Shown piece after piece: positions 1-8,898 of a stretch of 64,000 nt of DNA. Every line of letters begins with the position of its first letter. Positions within the stretch are counted from its first letter, which is position 1. Under the pieces are notes generated by a model. That model did no database searches. It saw only the letters and a list, made by a program, of their open reading frames with translations, and was not told the DNA's origin. Source of the DNA: Chryseobacterium formosense (lineage in GTDB: Bacteria > Bacteroidota > Bacteroidia > Flavobacteriales > Weeksellaceae). Position numbers and translations under genes: made by a program. The DNA is taken from positions 186,001 to 250,000 of the forward strand of contig NZ_FPAP01000001.1 of the NCBI RefSeq assembly GCF_900116415.1, read 5' to 3'.

Positions 1-1
1 G

Positions 2-46
2 GTTTGGCAAAGAGAATTCTTTGACTGGCTGAAAGAAACTTTATAA
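2..46 (+). CDS. 3' end of an unidentified coding region, cut by the left edge
   Basis: A reading frame open from the left edge ends at TAA (44-46) and encodes VWQREFFDWLKETL at its C-terminus. The Trp/Phe-rich amphipathic ending looks like a real protein tail, for example of an alpha/beta-hydrolase-type enzyme, but 14 residues are too few to name a family. A gene-free stretch follows directly. Low confidence. Confidence 0.35.
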   Translation, partial: VWQREFFDWLKETL

Positions 47-60
47 ATCTTAATTTTCCA

Positions 61-125
61 TTTCAAAATTCCCCTCCTTTGGAGGAGTGGATCAATTTTC
101 ATAGAAAATTGAGACGGGGTGGTCA
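61..125. repeat. Dispersed intergenic repeat with nested small palindromes
   Basis: Contains CCTCCTTTGGAGG, an AATTTTC-ATA-GAAAATT dyad and then GACGGGGTGGT. A C/G-rich block of this type around an AATTTTC/GAAAATT core recurs between genes in Chryseobacterium and Flavobacterium genomes (from knowledge, not tested here). No coding potential seen. Function unknown. Confidence 0.45.
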
Positions 126-174
126 AGATATTTATATAATTTAAAACATTTATATAATTAAAGATAAAATATCA

Positions 175-206
175 ATAGGAGCGGGCTTTAGCCCGCTTTT
201 TGTTTC
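175..206 (+). terminator. Rho-independent terminator or REP-like hairpin
   Basis: GCGGGC-TTTA-GCCCGC followed by TTTTTG. It could terminate the gene cut by the left edge. A second mini-hairpin of the same type, GGCTTTAGCC, lies about 20 nt downstream, so the pair may be part of a dispersed repeat rather than a dedicated terminator. Confidence 0.5.
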
Positions 207-248
207 CAGAATGAAGAAGGCTTTAGCCAAAACTTACACATTTCAACT

Positions 249-740
249 ATGCAAAACAGAATTTTCTCATTTCCACCAATCATTGATAATAATTCTAAAA
301 TTTTAATTTTAGGTTCAATTCCCGGTGTAAAATCTTTAGAAAAACAGCAATATTACGGTCATCCTCAAAACAAATTCTGGAAAATTATTTTTGAATTATT
401 TAATGAAAATTTTACGGAAGATTATACTGAAAGAATCAACGTTTTAAAAAATCACCACATTGCACTTTGGGACGTTATCGATTCCTGCGAGAGAAAAGGA
501 AGCCTTGATTCAGAAATAAAAAATGAAGAAGCGAATCAAATTGAAGAGCTTTTGAAAAACCATCCAAACATTACAGCCATCTTTTGCAATGGTGGAAAGT
601 CTTATAAAAACCTACAGAAATTATTAGGTAAAAGCTTTAAAATTCCCATTCATTTATTGCCATCAACCAGTCCGCTTCACACCATTTCTTTTGAAAGGAA
701 ATTTGAAGAATGGAAAAAGATATTGGAATATTTAAACTAA
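249..740 (+). CDS. DNA-deoxyinosine (hypoxanthine-DNA) glycosylase, UDG superfamily
   Basis: 163 aa, cytosolic, the usual length for the small family-6-like uracil-DNA glycosylase superfamily enzymes that remove hypoxanthine from deaminated DNA in base excision repair. Visible motifs are LGSIPG at residues 21-26 (nucleotide-binding loop), YYGHPQNKFW at 35-44 (the family version of GNPxNxFW), ALWDV near 75, and LPSTSP at 137-142 (the DNA-intercalating LPS/T-S-P loop). Starts at ATG 249 after a hairpin-rich intergenic stretch, so it is probably monocistronic. A bidirectional hairpin separates it from the convergent AIM24 gene. The superfamily is clear; the substrate is assigned by family resemblance. 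Confidence 0.85.
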   Translation: MQNRIFSFPPIIDNNSKILILGSIPGVKSLEKQQYYGHPQNKFWKIIFELFNENFTEDYTERINVLKNHHIALWDVIDSCERKGSLDSEIKNEEANQIEELLKNHPNITAIFCNGGKSYKNLQKLLGKSFKIPIHLLPSTSPLHTISFERKFEEWKKILEYLN

Positions 741-743
741 AAA

Positions 744-763
744 AGCAACTCCTTGAAGTTGCT
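744..763. terminator. Bidirectional terminator between convergent genes
   Basis: AGCAACT (744-750), loop CCTTGA, AGTTGCT (757-763), with A-rich sequence on the left and TTT on the right. It lies between the stop codons of the glycosylase and the AIM24 gene. Confidence 0.6.
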
Positions 764-781
764 TTCGTACTAATTTTAAAA

Positions 782-1474
782 CTATTTTTCTACCCTATAA
801 ACCTCTTCATACGGCTGTATCAAAACCCATCCGTTTCCGGAAAATTTCATCTGAAATTCCTCTCCGCTTCCCCTTCCGATAAGGCTTTTAAAAGAAACAT
901 TTGTTTTCAGTTCCGGACTTAAATTTCCTGACCAGGCGACTGTTGCATTAGGATCAGTAAAAACGGGCGCATCAGGAGTTACCAATAACGTCAGAGGTTC
1001 ACCATGTGTCGTGATGGCAATATGTCCGGTTCCGGAAAGCTTTACCTGAAAGAGTCCGCCCGACATTACTCCTGCGATACTTTTTAACATGGTAATGTCA
1101 CTTTTTATACTTTGTTCGTGTGCTAAAACATCATTTCCGTTTACACAGACCGTTTCATTGTTTAAATGCAGAATTCTTACCTTTTTTCCGTCATCTGCTA
1201 CATATAATTTTCCTGTTCCTTCGGCTTTCATTAGTTTAGCACCTTCTCCGCTGATTGCTTTTTTTAATAGATTTCCCAGTCCGCCGGAAAGCATCCCTTG
1301 TCTTTCAAAGTTGATGTTACCAATGTAGCCAACCATGCTCCCTGTTTTTGTCCAGACTGCTTGGTTATTTAAATTGATTTCTAAAAGTGCCGGTTTTTCC
1401 AGTTCGAAATAATCTCTTTCTAATGGATTTTCTTTTGTTTCATTTACAAAAGATTCAATTGAATATTTGCTCAT
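782..1474 (-). CDS. AIM24 family protein
   Basis: 230 aa. The pattern of short beta-strands rich in Gly (GNINFERQGMLSGGLGNLLKK, then TGKLYVADDGKKV and LSGTGHIAITTHGEPL) matches the AIM24 / TIGR00266 beta-sandwich family, named after a yeast mitochondrial protein; bacterial members have no settled role. No signal peptide or membrane segment is visible, so it is probably cytosolic or membrane-peripheral. Convergent with the glycosylase gene and divergent from queA. The start ATG at 1474 gives MSKYSIESF. Confidence 0.85.
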   Translation of the reverse strand: MSKYSIESFVNETKENPLERDYFELEKPALLEINLNNQAVWTKTGSMVGYIGNINFERQGMLSGGLGNLLKKAISGEGAKLMKAEGTGKLYVADDGKKVRILHLNNETVCVNGNDVLAHEQSIKSDITMLKSIAGVMSGGLFQVKLSGTGHIAITTHGEPLTLLVTPDAPVFTDPNATVAWSGNLSPELKTNVSFKSLIGRGSGEEFQMKFSGNGWVLIQPYEEVYRVEK

Positions 1475-1584
1475 CGTTTAATATTTTGATAAGCCAAAAT
1501 AGCGAAATTTTCTTTCAAATGAGATTAAAAATAATAAAATTACCATCTGTAATAACCATGAATAAAGAGGAGTGAAATAAATAC

Positions 1585-1616
1585 TTGACAAAGGGGTATA
1601 GAATGTTGTATATTTG
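1585..1616 (+). promoter_or_regulatory. Bacteroidota sigma-A promoter of queA-rlmN
   Basis: TTGACA at 1585-1590 and TATATTTG at 1609-1616 match the TTG / TAnnTTTG consensus of flavobacterial housekeeping promoters; 21 nt separate TTG from the -7 box. The predicted start leaves a leader of roughly 50 nt before the queA ATG at 1672. Confidence 0.75.
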
Positions 1617-1671
1617 CACCTCGAAAATTACACCCTGTAATTTTTATAATTTTTAAACCGTAATTTAAAAA

Positions 1672-2721
1672 ATGAAGACATCCGATTTTAATTTCGACCT
1701 TCCTGAAGAATTGTTGGCAGAACACCCTTCAGAGCATAGAGATGAAGCCAGATTAATGGTTTTAGACAGAAAAACGCAAACTATTGAGCATAAATTATTT
1801 AAAGACGTTGTAGACTATTTCGACGAGAAAGATCTTTTCATCTTTAATAATACAAAAGTTTTCCCTGCTCGTCTTTACGGAAATAAAGAAAAAACAGGAG
1901 CTAAGATCGAAGTTTTCTTGTTGAGAGAACTGGATAAAGAGACTCGTGTTTGGGATGTTTTGGTAGATCCTGCAAGAAAGATCAGAATTGGTAACAAACT
2001 TTTCTTTACTGAAGACGAATCTTTGGTTGCTGAAGTTATTGATAACACTACTTCAAGAGGTAGAACTTTAAGATTCTTATTCGACGGTTCTTACGAAGAA
2101 TTCAGAGCTAAATTGAAAGAATTGGGAGAAACTCCGCTTCCGAAATACATCAAAAGAGATGTTGAACCTGAAGATGCAGAAAGATATCAGACCATCTATG
2201 CGAAAGTAGAAGGAGCGGTTGCAGCACCAACTGCAGGTCTTCATTTCTCAAAACATTTGATGAAAAGATTGGAGATCAAAGGAATCGACTTTGCTGAGGT
2301 AACCCTTCACGTTGGTTTGGGAACTTTCAACCCAATCGAAGTTGAAGATCTTTCTAAGCATAAAATGGAGTCCGAAGAAATCATCATTGATGAGAAAAAT
2401 GCTCAGATTATCAACAATGCAGTACAGGAAAACAGAAGAGTTTGTGCTGTAGGAACAACTACAATGAGAGCTTTGGAAACTTCTGTTTCTTCAAATAAAA
2501 AAATCTCTGCATTTCAGGGTTGGACAAATAAATTCATTTATCCGCCACACGATTTCGGAGTTGCCAATACGATGATCACAAACTTCCACACGCCAAAATC
2601 TACATTGATTATGATGATTGCAGCGTTTGCAGGAAGAGATTTCGTAATGCATGCATACGAAGAAGCCGTAAAAGAGAAGTACAAATTCTACTCTTACGGA
2701 GATGCAATGCTAATTCTTTAA
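1672..2721 (+). CDS. queA: S-adenosylmethionine:tRNA ribosyltransferase-isomerase QueA
   Basis: 349 aa, the normal length. Transfers and isomerises the ribosyl group of SAM onto preQ1 at the wobble base of GUN-anticodon tRNAs to make epoxyqueuosine. Recognised by the N-terminal [22 protein letters not shown], the [12 protein letters not shown] segment, [31 protein letters not shown] and the C-terminal SYGDAMLIL. Transcribed from the promoter at 1585-1616 and followed after 88 nt by rlmN, another RNA-modification gene, so the two probably form an operon interrupted only by a dispersed repeat. Confidence 0.97.
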   Translation: MKTSDFNFDLPEELLAEHPSEHRDEARLMVLDRKTQTIEHKLFKDVVDYFDEKDLFIFNNTKVFPARLYGNKEKTGAKIEVFLLRELDKETRVWDVLVDPARKIRIGNKLFFTEDESLVAEVIDNTTSRGRTLRFLFDGSYEEFRAKLKELGETPLPKYIKRDVEPEDAERYQTIYAKVEGAVAAPTAGLHFSKHLMKRLEIKGIDFAEVTLHVGLGTFNPIEVEDLSKHKMESEEIIIDEKNAQIINNAVQENRRVCAVGTTTMRALETSVSSNKKISAFQGWTNKFIYPPHDFGVANTMITNFHTPKSTLIMMIAAFAGRDFVMHAYEEAVKEKYKFYSYGDAMLIL

Positions 2722-2809
2722 GATAGATGATGGAAGCTGGGTGCTGGATGTTTGCAATTCGGCGCTCAATCTTTCATCAAACACCCATCATCCCGCACCC
2801 AACAATTCT
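2722..2809. repeat. Dispersed inverted repeat between queA and rlmN
   Basis: GGGTGCTGGATG (2739-2750) pairs with CATCCCGCACCC (2789-2800), one mismatch in 12. The 15-mer at 2726-2740 occurs again, in reverse complement, at 47919-47933. Same family as the elements at 47860-47960 and 52878-52963. Confidence 0.65.
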
Positions 2810-3844
2810 ATGAAAGACATTCGAACATTATCCCTCGACCAGCTCAAAGATTATTTCGGCACCATTGGTGAAAAACCATTTCGTGCCAAGCAGGTCTATG
2901 ACTGGATCTGGAGTAAAAATCTTCACTCGTTTGAAGAGATGACGAATCTTTCAAAAAACCTGAGAGAGCATCTTATCCGTGATTTTGTCATGAATCCTGC
3001 GGCGGTAGATCAGTTTCAGAAATCGACAGACGGAACGATCAAAAACGGTGTAAAACTGCACGACGGATTAATGGTGGAATCGGTTCTGATTCCTACAGAA
3101 ACCAGAACAACAGCCTGCGTTTCTTCACAAGTTGGTTGCTCTTTAAATTGTGAATTTTGCGCTACTGCGAAACTGAAAAGAATGAGAAATCTTGAAGTTG
3201 CAGAAATCGTAGATCAGGTCGCGTTAATTGATAGACAAAGCAAAGAGTATTACAATCGCCCGCTTACCAACATTGTTTTTATGGGAATGGGAGAGCCGAT
3301 GATGAACTACAAAAATGTAGTAGAAGCCATCAAAAAAATTACCCAGCCCGAAGGTTTGGGAATGTCTCCGAGAAGAATTACCGTTTCTACATCCGGAATT
3401 CCGAAGATGATCAAAATGTTGGCAGACGATGAATTGAGGGTGAAGCTTGCACTTTCTCTGCATTCAGCGATAGAATCGACGAGAAATGAAATTATGCCGT
3501 TTTCTGATAAATTTCCTCTAACGGATATTATGGAAGCGCTTCAATATTGGTACAAAAAAACAGGTTCTGTCATCACTTTTGAATATTGTGTCTGGAAAGG
3601 CATCAACGATAAAGATGAAGATATTAAAGCCTTAATTAAATATTGCCGACAAGTTCCTTCCAAAGTTAATTTAATCCAGTACAATCCGATTGGAGAAGGA
3701 AAGTTTGATCACCGGAGCGTCGCTGCGGAAGAAAAATATGTTCGTGAACTCGAAAAAGCCGGAGTTACTGTCATGGTAAGAAAAAGCCGAGGTGGTGATA
3801 TTGATGCCGCTTGCGGACAGTTGGCAAACAAAACTGCCGAATAG
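2810..3844 (+). CDS. rlmN: Dual-specificity 23S rRNA/tRNA adenine-C2 methyltransferase RlmN
   Basis: 344 aa from ATG 2810 (MKDIRTLSLDQLKDYF). An in-frame upstream start at 2741 is rejected because its extra 23 residues are encoded by the intergenic repeat and do not resemble RlmN. Radical-SAM motif CxxxCxxC is Cys110, Cys114, Cys117 (CSLNCEFC); GEPMMNY follows; the C-terminal Cys335 (DIDAACGQL) corresponds to the methyl-carrying catalytic cysteine. The enzyme methylates C2 of an adenine in the peptidyl-transferase centre and of A37 in some tRNAs. Confidence 0.96.
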   Translation: MKDIRTLSLDQLKDYFGTIGEKPFRAKQVYDWIWSKNLHSFEEMTNLSKNLREHLIRDFVMNPAAVDQFQKSTDGTIKNGVKLHDGLMVESVLIPTETRTTACVSSQVGCSLNCEFCATAKLKRMRNLEVAEIVDQVALIDRQSKEYYNRPLTNIVFMGMGEPMMNYKNVVEAIKKITQPEGLGMSPRRITVSTSGIPKMIKMLADDELRVKLALSLHSAIESTRNEIMPFSDKFPLTDIMEALQYWYKKTGSVITFEYCVWKGINDKDEDIKALIKYCRQVPSKVNLIQYNPIGEGKFDHRSVAAEEKYVRELEKAGVTVMVRKSRGGDIDAACGQLANKTAE

Positions 3845-3899
3845 ATCTGAATGAACTTCTCAAAATAATTACTTAATAATCCATTCACATCAAAAACCC

Positions 3900-3907
3900 T
3901 ATTTTTG
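3900..3907 (+). promoter_or_regulatory. TAnnTTTG box almost touching a start codon
   Basis: TATTTTTG ends 4 nt before the ATG at 3912. No good -33 TTG is seen. If used, transcription would start at or inside the start codon (leaderless mRNA). Confidence 0.35.
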
Positions 3908-3911
3908 TTAA

Positions 3912-4793
3912 ATGAAGAAGGTTTTTCTGTTATTTATTGTCAGTTTTTCAATTGTTTTAAATGCGCAACAATCCGAAATTTTTAAGCTTAAAAAATTCCG
4001 TGTTGCAATTTTAAATGATTCTATTCAGGAAACTTCAGGATTGAATTTTTTCGATAATAAGTTATACACTTTCAATGATAGTGGAAATCCCGCAGAATTA
4101 TACGAAATAGATAAAACGTCGGGAAAAATTCTCAATACTTTAAAAACAAACGTAGAAAATAAAGATTGGGAAGCTTTAACCAATGACGGAAAAAACTTTT
4201 ACATCGGTGATTTTGGAAATAATGCAGGAACAAGAAAAGATTTAAAAATATTTAGAATTCCTTTTCAGAATAATCAGCTGGTCAATGATTCGCTTAAAAC
4301 AATCTCTTTTTATTATGCCGAGCAAAAGGATTTTACTCCTAAAAATATCAATACTGATTTCGATCTGGAATCGATGATTTATTTAAATGGAAAAATCCAC
4401 ATTTTCACCAAAGAATGGGCTTCAAAATCAACAACGCATTACACAATTGATCCCGAAAATTTTGAAAATCAAACCGCACAAAAAATAGAAGCTTACAAAA
4501 CAGGTTTTATGATTTCCGATGCGTCTTATTACGATAAAAAGTTGTTCGTTGTAGGATACACCAAAAAAACTGAAGTTTTTCTTATGATTTTCAATGAATC
4601 TGAACCCGGGATTTTCTTTAAGCACAATCCAAGAAAACTTTATTTGGGAAGTGCCTTATCAATTGGTCAGATCGAAGGAATTGCTGTAGATAAAGCAGGA
4701 GTTTATATTTCAGGAGAAAAATTCTATTCTCCGATCAAAAAAAACAAGCCATTTTTTTATTTTATTCCGATTGAAAAATTAAAAAAGAATTAA
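3912..4793 (+). CDS. Secreted protein of unknown function, probably a beta-propeller
   Basis: 293 aa. The N-terminal signal peptide (MKKVFLLFIVSFSIVLNAQ) is of the flavobacterial type ending in A-Q. The mature part has repeated short strands with Asp/Asn turns (FDNKLYTFNDSGNPAELYEID, WEALTNDGKNFYIGDFGNN, FDLESMIYLNGKIHIFTKEW, IEGIAVDKAGVYISGEKF), suggesting a propeller of the SdiA-regulated or NHL type. No catalytic motif and no T9SS tail are seen. 67 nt after rlmN with a possible promoter of its own. Family not firmly recognised. Confidence 0.7.
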   Translation: MKKVFLLFIVSFSIVLNAQQSEIFKLKKFRVAILNDSIQETSGLNFFDNKLYTFNDSGNPAELYEIDKTSGKILNTLKTNVENKDWEALTNDGKNFYIGDFGNNAGTRKDLKIFRIPFQNNQLVNDSLKTISFYYAEQKDFTPKNINTDFDLESMIYLNGKIHIFTKEWASKSTTHYTIDPENFENQTAQKIEAYKTGFMISDASYYDKKLFVVGYTKKTEVFLMIFNESEPGIFFKHNPRKLYLGSALSIGQIEGIAVDKAGVYISGEKFYSPIKKNKPFFYFIPIEKLKKN

Positions 4794-4960
4794 GTTTTTA
4801 AACATTAAGGCAAATTTTTTAAAAATAAAGTGATTTGGATTTTTTAAGATTCTGATGAATTATTTGGCATAAAGCTTCAATCAATTTATAACTTTTAACA
4901 ACTCCTGATCTTTTCGTTTTCTTAATGGTTTAATTTTCCTTAAAATTGCCCGAAAAAAAT

Positions 4961-4968
4961 TATCTTTG
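4961..4968 (+). promoter_or_regulatory. TAnnTTTG box upstream of the polyprenyl synthase gene
   Basis: TATCTTTG, about 34 nt before the GTG start. A well-spaced -33 TTG is not evident (TTTTCC is at the expected distance), so only the -7 box is supported. Confidence 0.5.
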
Positions 4969-5002
4969 TGGGAATTAATAATTTATCCATCATTCGAAGA
5001 CT

Positions 5003-5980
5003 GTGGCGAACACTGTAGAAGAAATCAAGCGACCAATCAATGAGGAAATGAAGCTTTTTGAACAAAAGTTTTACGAATCAATGCAGAGTAAAGTACCTTT
5101 ATTAGATAAAGTCACACGTTTTATCGTTACTACAAAAGGGAAGCAGATGCGTCCTATGTTTGTATTTCTTTGTGCAAAACTTACCGGTGAAGTGAATGAA
5201 AAAACCTACCGTGGTGCGTCAATGATCGAACTGATTCATACCGCTACTTTGGTACATGATGATGTGGTGGATGAAAGTTTTAAGCGTCGTAATTTCTTTT
5301 CAATCAATGCTTTATGGAAGAATAAGATTGCGGTTTTGGTAGGTGATTTTCTGTTGTCAAAAGCAGTTTTACTTTCTACAGACCATAAAGATTACGATTT
5401 GTTGTCTGTAATTTCAAGAACAATCAGAGAAATGTCTGAGGGTGAGCTTCTTCAGTTGGAAAAAGCGCGAAAACTGGATATTACCGAAGATGTTTACTAT
5501 GAAATTATCCGTCAGAAAACGGCAACTTTAATTGCTGCATGCTGTGAAATCGGCGCAGTATCAAACGGTGTTGATGATAATCTGGCAAAAAAAATGATGG
5601 ATTTCGGAACATATACCGGAATGGCTTTTCAGATCAAGGATGATTTATTTGACTACTTAAGCTCAAATGTTATCGGAAAACCTGTTGGTATTGATATCAA
5701 AGAACAAAAGATGACGTTACCTCTGATTCATACTCTGAAAACAGCTAATGAAACCGACAGAAAATACTATTTCAATACGATAAAACGTTATAACAACGAT
5801 CAGAAACGTGTAAAAGAACTGATTGCCTTTGTGAAAAGTTCTGGAGGATTAGATTACGCAATCGGTGTTATGAAAGATTTCCAGCAGAAAGCAAAAGATA
5901 TTCTCAATGAATTTCCCGATTCTGAAGTACGAAGATCACTTCACACCATGTTGGATTACGTTATCGAGCGTAAATTCTGA
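5003..5980 (+). CDS. Polyprenyl (octaprenyl/heptaprenyl-type) diphosphate synthase
   Basis: 325 aa, GTG start giving MANTVEEIKRPINEEM. All trans-prenyltransferase regions are present: GKQMRPMFVFLC, first aspartate-rich motif HDDVVDE (Asp86, Asp87, Asp90), GDFLLSKA, and second motif FQIKDDLFDY (Asp213, Asp214, Asp217). Condenses isopentenyl diphosphate units to the side chain of menaquinone; chain length cannot be read from the sequence. Converges with the next gene, the two stop codons being 1 nt apart. Confidence 0.92.
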   Translation: MANTVEEIKRPINEEMKLFEQKFYESMQSKVPLLDKVTRFIVTTKGKQMRPMFVFLCAKLTGEVNEKTYRGASMIELIHTATLVHDDVVDESFKRRNFFSINALWKNKIAVLVGDFLLSKAVLLSTDHKDYDLLSVISRTIREMSEGELLQLEKARKLDITEDVYYEIIRQKTATLIAACCEIGAVSNGVDDNLAKKMMDFGTYTGMAFQIKDDLFDYLSSNVIGKPVGIDIKEQKMTLPLIHTLKTANETDRKYYFNTIKRYNNDQKRVKELIAFVKSSGGLDYAIGVMKDFQQKAKDILNEFPDSEVRRSLHTMLDYVIERKF

Positions 5981-5981
5981 T

Positions 5982-6275
5982 TTAAATTATTCTCATCGTT
6001 ACAATAATCACAGCAAGTACGATGCAAAATAATGCGCTTAAAAATAAATAATCCGCAATAGTCTCAAACTTATTTCCTGTCTTTTCTTTTTTGGAACGGA
6101 TGGCGAGAAATGAGAAGAAACAACTGAATGCAAAGCAAAGACATGCTACACCTGCAAACTCATCTAAATGGGTGCTGTGACTTATTTTTGTGATTTTCAG
6201 TGAGGTAATAATGACCAGAGAGAATCCCAAAAGATTGCTCGAAGCATTAAGAATATGTGAAGACTTTTTTTCCAT
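5982..6275 (-). CDS. Small membrane protein of unknown function
   Basis: 97 aa from the ATG at 6275 (a TTG three bases upstream is possible). Three hydrophobic segments (LLGFSLVIITSL, VACLCFAFSCFFSFLAI, YLFLSALFCIVLAVIIVTM) separated by a Lys-rich loop. No recognised family. Its stop nearly abuts that of the polyprenyl synthase, with no hairpin visible between them. Confidence 0.6.
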   Translation of the reverse strand: MEKKSSHILNASSNLLGFSLVIITSLKITKISHSTHLDEFAGVACLCFAFSCFFSFLAIRSKKEKTGNKFETIADYLFLSALFCIVLAVIIVTMRII

Positions 6276-6401
6276 CAATACAAATTTATTTCAAGTTAAT
6301 TACAATTTTTTTTATTATCAAATTTTTAAAAAAGATTATTAAAAATTAAAATTAATTTAAAAAGTGTATATTAGCAAAATACTTCAAAATAAAAAATATT
6401 T

Positions 6402-6409
6402 TATATTTG
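6402..6409 (+). promoter_or_regulatory. TAnnTTTG box immediately before the E1 start codon
   Basis: TATATTTG ends 3 nt before ATG 6413. If it is the promoter, the mRNA is essentially leaderless. A weaker candidate, TATATTAG at 6367-6374, would give a normal short leader. Confidence 0.35.
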
Positions 6410-6412
6410 GCT

Positions 6413-8845
6413 ATGCAGACAACCTATATTGAAACTCAGCAGATATCCTTTCAGGACTTTAAAAATCAGATACTTGAAGATTATAAATTAGGAAGAATTT
6501 CTCGTGAAATGTCTTATTTGGGCAGGAGAGAAGTGCTTACCGGAAAAGCCAAGTTCGGTATTTTCGGAGATGGAAAAGAGTTGCCACAATTGGCAATGGC
6601 GAAAGTTTTCAAAAACGGTGACTTCCGTTCAGGATATTACAGAGATCAGACTTTTGCTTTGGCTGCAGATGCTCTTACTGTTGAAAGTTTTTTTGCACAA
6701 TTATACGCCGATACCAGTGTTGAAAGAGAACCTGCTTCTGCCGGAAGACAGATGAACGGTCACTTTGCAACAAGAAGTTTAAATGAAGACGGAAGCTGGA
6801 AAGATTTAACGGCTCAGAAAAATATTTCTTCGGATATTTCTCCTACTGCAGGGCAAATGCCAAGATTATTAGGATTAGCTCAGGCTTCAAAAATATATAA
6901 ATCAGTAAAATTCGACGGTTCTGAAAAGTTTTCGAAAGACGGTAATGAGATCGCTTTCGGAACGATTGGCGACGCTTCTACGGCGGAAGGTCATTTTTGG
7001 GAAACGTTGAATGCAGCTTGTGCGCTTCAGGTTCCGATGATTGTTTCCATTTGGGATGACGGTTACGGAATTTCTGTGCCTACGATGAAGCAGAGAGCAA
7101 AAGCAGATATTGCTGAAATGTTGAGCGGTTTCCAAAGAAAAGAAGGAGAGTTTCAGGGATGTGAAATTATTCAGGTAAAAGCTTGGGATTATCCGGCATT
7201 ATTGGATGCTTATGCAAGAGCTGAACAGTTTGCAAGAGTTGAGAGCATTCCGGTTGTAGTTCACGTTATTGAAGTAACCCAACCTCAAGGTCACTCTACT
7301 TCTGGGTCTCACGAAAGATATAAAAATGAGGAACGTCTGGCTTGGGAAGCACAGTTCGACGGATTGGTGAAATTCAGAGAATGGATTTCAAATTATTCAA
7401 TCGAAATTGAAGGTAAAGAAGAGGTTTTGGCAACCAATGAAGAATTGAATGCTATTGATGAAGAAGCCAAAAAAACAGTGAAAGCCGGACAAAAACAGGC
7501 TTGGGAAAATTACCAGAAAACAATTACAGATTTAATCAGTTCAGTTTTACCTTTAGTTGAAAATCTTAAAGGGCAAAATATTGAAATTGAAAACTATATC
7601 AATCAATTCAATAAATTAGTTTCAAAAGCAAAGAAAGATGTTTTTCATTTGGTAAGAAAATCTTTGTTGGCAACAAGAGGAACAAATTCTGCGGAAAGAA
7701 ACCAATTGATGCAAAAGTATAATGAGATTTTTGAGGTTGAAAAAGACAATTATTCTTCTCATTTATACTCTCAGTCGCAGTGGAAAGCTGAAAATGTAAA
7801 GGAAATCAAGCCAATCTATTCTGAAAGTTCCGAAGATGTAGACGGAAGAGTAGTGGTGAGAAATAATTTTGATAAAATTTTCGAAAAATATCCTGAAACT
7901 TTAGTATTTGGCGAAGATGCCGGAAATATCGGTGACGTAAACCAAGGTCTTGAAGGAATGCAGGAAAAATACGGTGACGTCCGTGTTGCCGATACAGGAA
8001 TTCGTGAAGCTACAATTTTGGGTCAGGGAATTGGTATGGCGATGAGAGGTTTGAGACCAATCGCTGAAATCCAGTATTTAGACTATATTTTGTACTGTTT
8101 ACAAGGGATGAGTGATGATTTGGCGACGGTTCAATACAGAACAAAAGGAGGTCAAAAATCACCTGTGATCATCAGAACGAGAGGTCACAGATTGGAAGGA
8201 GTTTGGCATTCAGGTTCTCCGATGGCGGGAATTCTGAACCTTTCAAAAGGTATTTTAGTTTTAGTTCCTAGAAACTTAACGAAAGCTGCCGGATTCTACA
8301 ATACAATGCTTCAGAGTGATGAACCAGCGGTAATTGTTGAATGTCTTAACGGATACAGATTAAAGGAAAAGCAACCTGATAACTTAGGCGAATTCACTGT
8401 TCCTGTTGGGAAAATCGAGGTAACAAAAGAAGGAAAAGATGTTACTTTGGTAACGTACGGTTCAACCTGGAGAATTGTAATGGAAGCAGCAGAAGAACTT
8501 GAAAAATTAGGAATTTCTGCGGAAGTAATTGATGTTCAGTCATTAATTCCATTCGATTTAACGCACGAAATCGCTGAATCTGTAAAGAAAACGAACAGAT
8601 TGGTCGTAATCGACGAAGATGTGGAAGGCGGAACTTCAGCGTTTATTCTTCAACAGATTTTAGAAAAGCAAAAAGCTTTCAGATTCTTGGATTCTGATCC
8701 GTTGACGATTGCTGCAAACGACCACAGACCGGCATATGCAAGTGATGGAGATTATTTCTCTAAGCCGTCTTCAGACGATATGGTTGAAAAAATCTATGCG
8801 ATGTTTAATGAAACAAATCCTCAGAAATATCCTGCGATATTCTAA
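6413..8845 (+). CDS. Branched-chain / 2-oxo acid dehydrogenase E1, fused alpha and beta subunits
   Basis: 810 aa. The N-terminal half is E1-alpha: GYYRDQT, the thiamine-diphosphate motif GDASTAEGHFWETLNAA from residue 186 and WDDGYGIS. After a Lys/Glu-rich linker (about residues 350-475) comes E1-beta: VFGEDAG, GLEGMQEKYG, RVADTGIREATILGQGIGMAMRGLRPIAEIQY and the C-terminal VIDEDVEGGTSAF. Such fused E1 proteins are common in Bacteroidota and decarboxylate branched-chain keto acids, the source of iso-fatty-acid primers. ATG 6413 is preferred over TTG 6407, which lies inside the candidate promoter box. E2 is not in the window; a lipoamide dehydrogenase is at 34584. Confidence 0.9.
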   Translation: MQTTYIETQQISFQDFKNQILEDYKLGRISREMSYLGRREVLTGKAKFGIFGDGKELPQLAMAKVFKNGDFRSGYYRDQTFALAADALTVESFFAQLYADTSVEREPASAGRQMNGHFATRSLNEDGSWKDLTAQKNISSDISPTAGQMPRLLGLAQASKIYKSVKFDGSEKFSKDGNEIAFGTIGDASTAEGHFWETLNAACALQVPMIVSIWDDGYGISVPTMKQRAKADIAEMLSGFQRKEGEFQGCEIIQVKAWDYPALLDAYARAEQFARVESIPVVVHVIEVTQPQGHSTSGSHERYKNEERLAWEAQFDGLVKFREWISNYSIEIEGKEEVLATNEELNAIDEEAKKTVKAGQKQAWENYQKTITDLISSVLPLVENLKGQNIEIENYINQFNKLVSKAKKDVFHLVRKSLLATRGTNSAERNQLMQKYNEIFEVEKDNYSSHLYSQSQWKAENVKEIKPIYSESSEDVDGRVVVRNNFDKIFEKYPETLVFGEDAGNIGDVNQGLEGMQEKYGDVRVADTGIREATILGQGIGMAMRGLRPIAEIQYLDYILYCLQGMSDDLATVQYRTKGGQKSPVIIRTRGHRLEGVWHSGSPMAGILNLSKGILVLVPRNLTKAAGFYNTMLQSDEPAVIVECLNGYRLKEKQPDNLGEFTVPVGKIEVTKEGKDVTLVTYGSTWRIVMEAAEELEKLGISAEVIDVQSLIPFDLTHEIAESVKKTNRLVVIDEDVEGGTSAFILQQILEKQKAFRFLDSDPLTIAANDHRPAYASDGDYFSKPSSDDMVEKIYAMFNETNPQKYPAIF

Positions 8846-8867
8846 TTAGGATTTAAATAAATTTTAA

Positions 8868-8897
8868 AACCGCTTTCTTCGGAGAGCGGTTTTTTTA
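8868..8897. terminator. Bidirectional terminator with UUCG tetraloop
   Basis: AACCGCTTTC, loop TTCG, GAGAGCGGTT, then a T run on the + strand and an A run on the left. The stem closes as C(UUCG)G, the exceptionally stable tetraloop. It lies between the convergent E1 and membrane-protein genes. Confidence 0.85.
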
Positions 8898-8898
8898 A

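Noticed and set aside
2741..2809. Upstream start for RlmN
   Set aside because: The additional residues come from the intergenic inverted repeat and are unlike any RlmN N-terminus.
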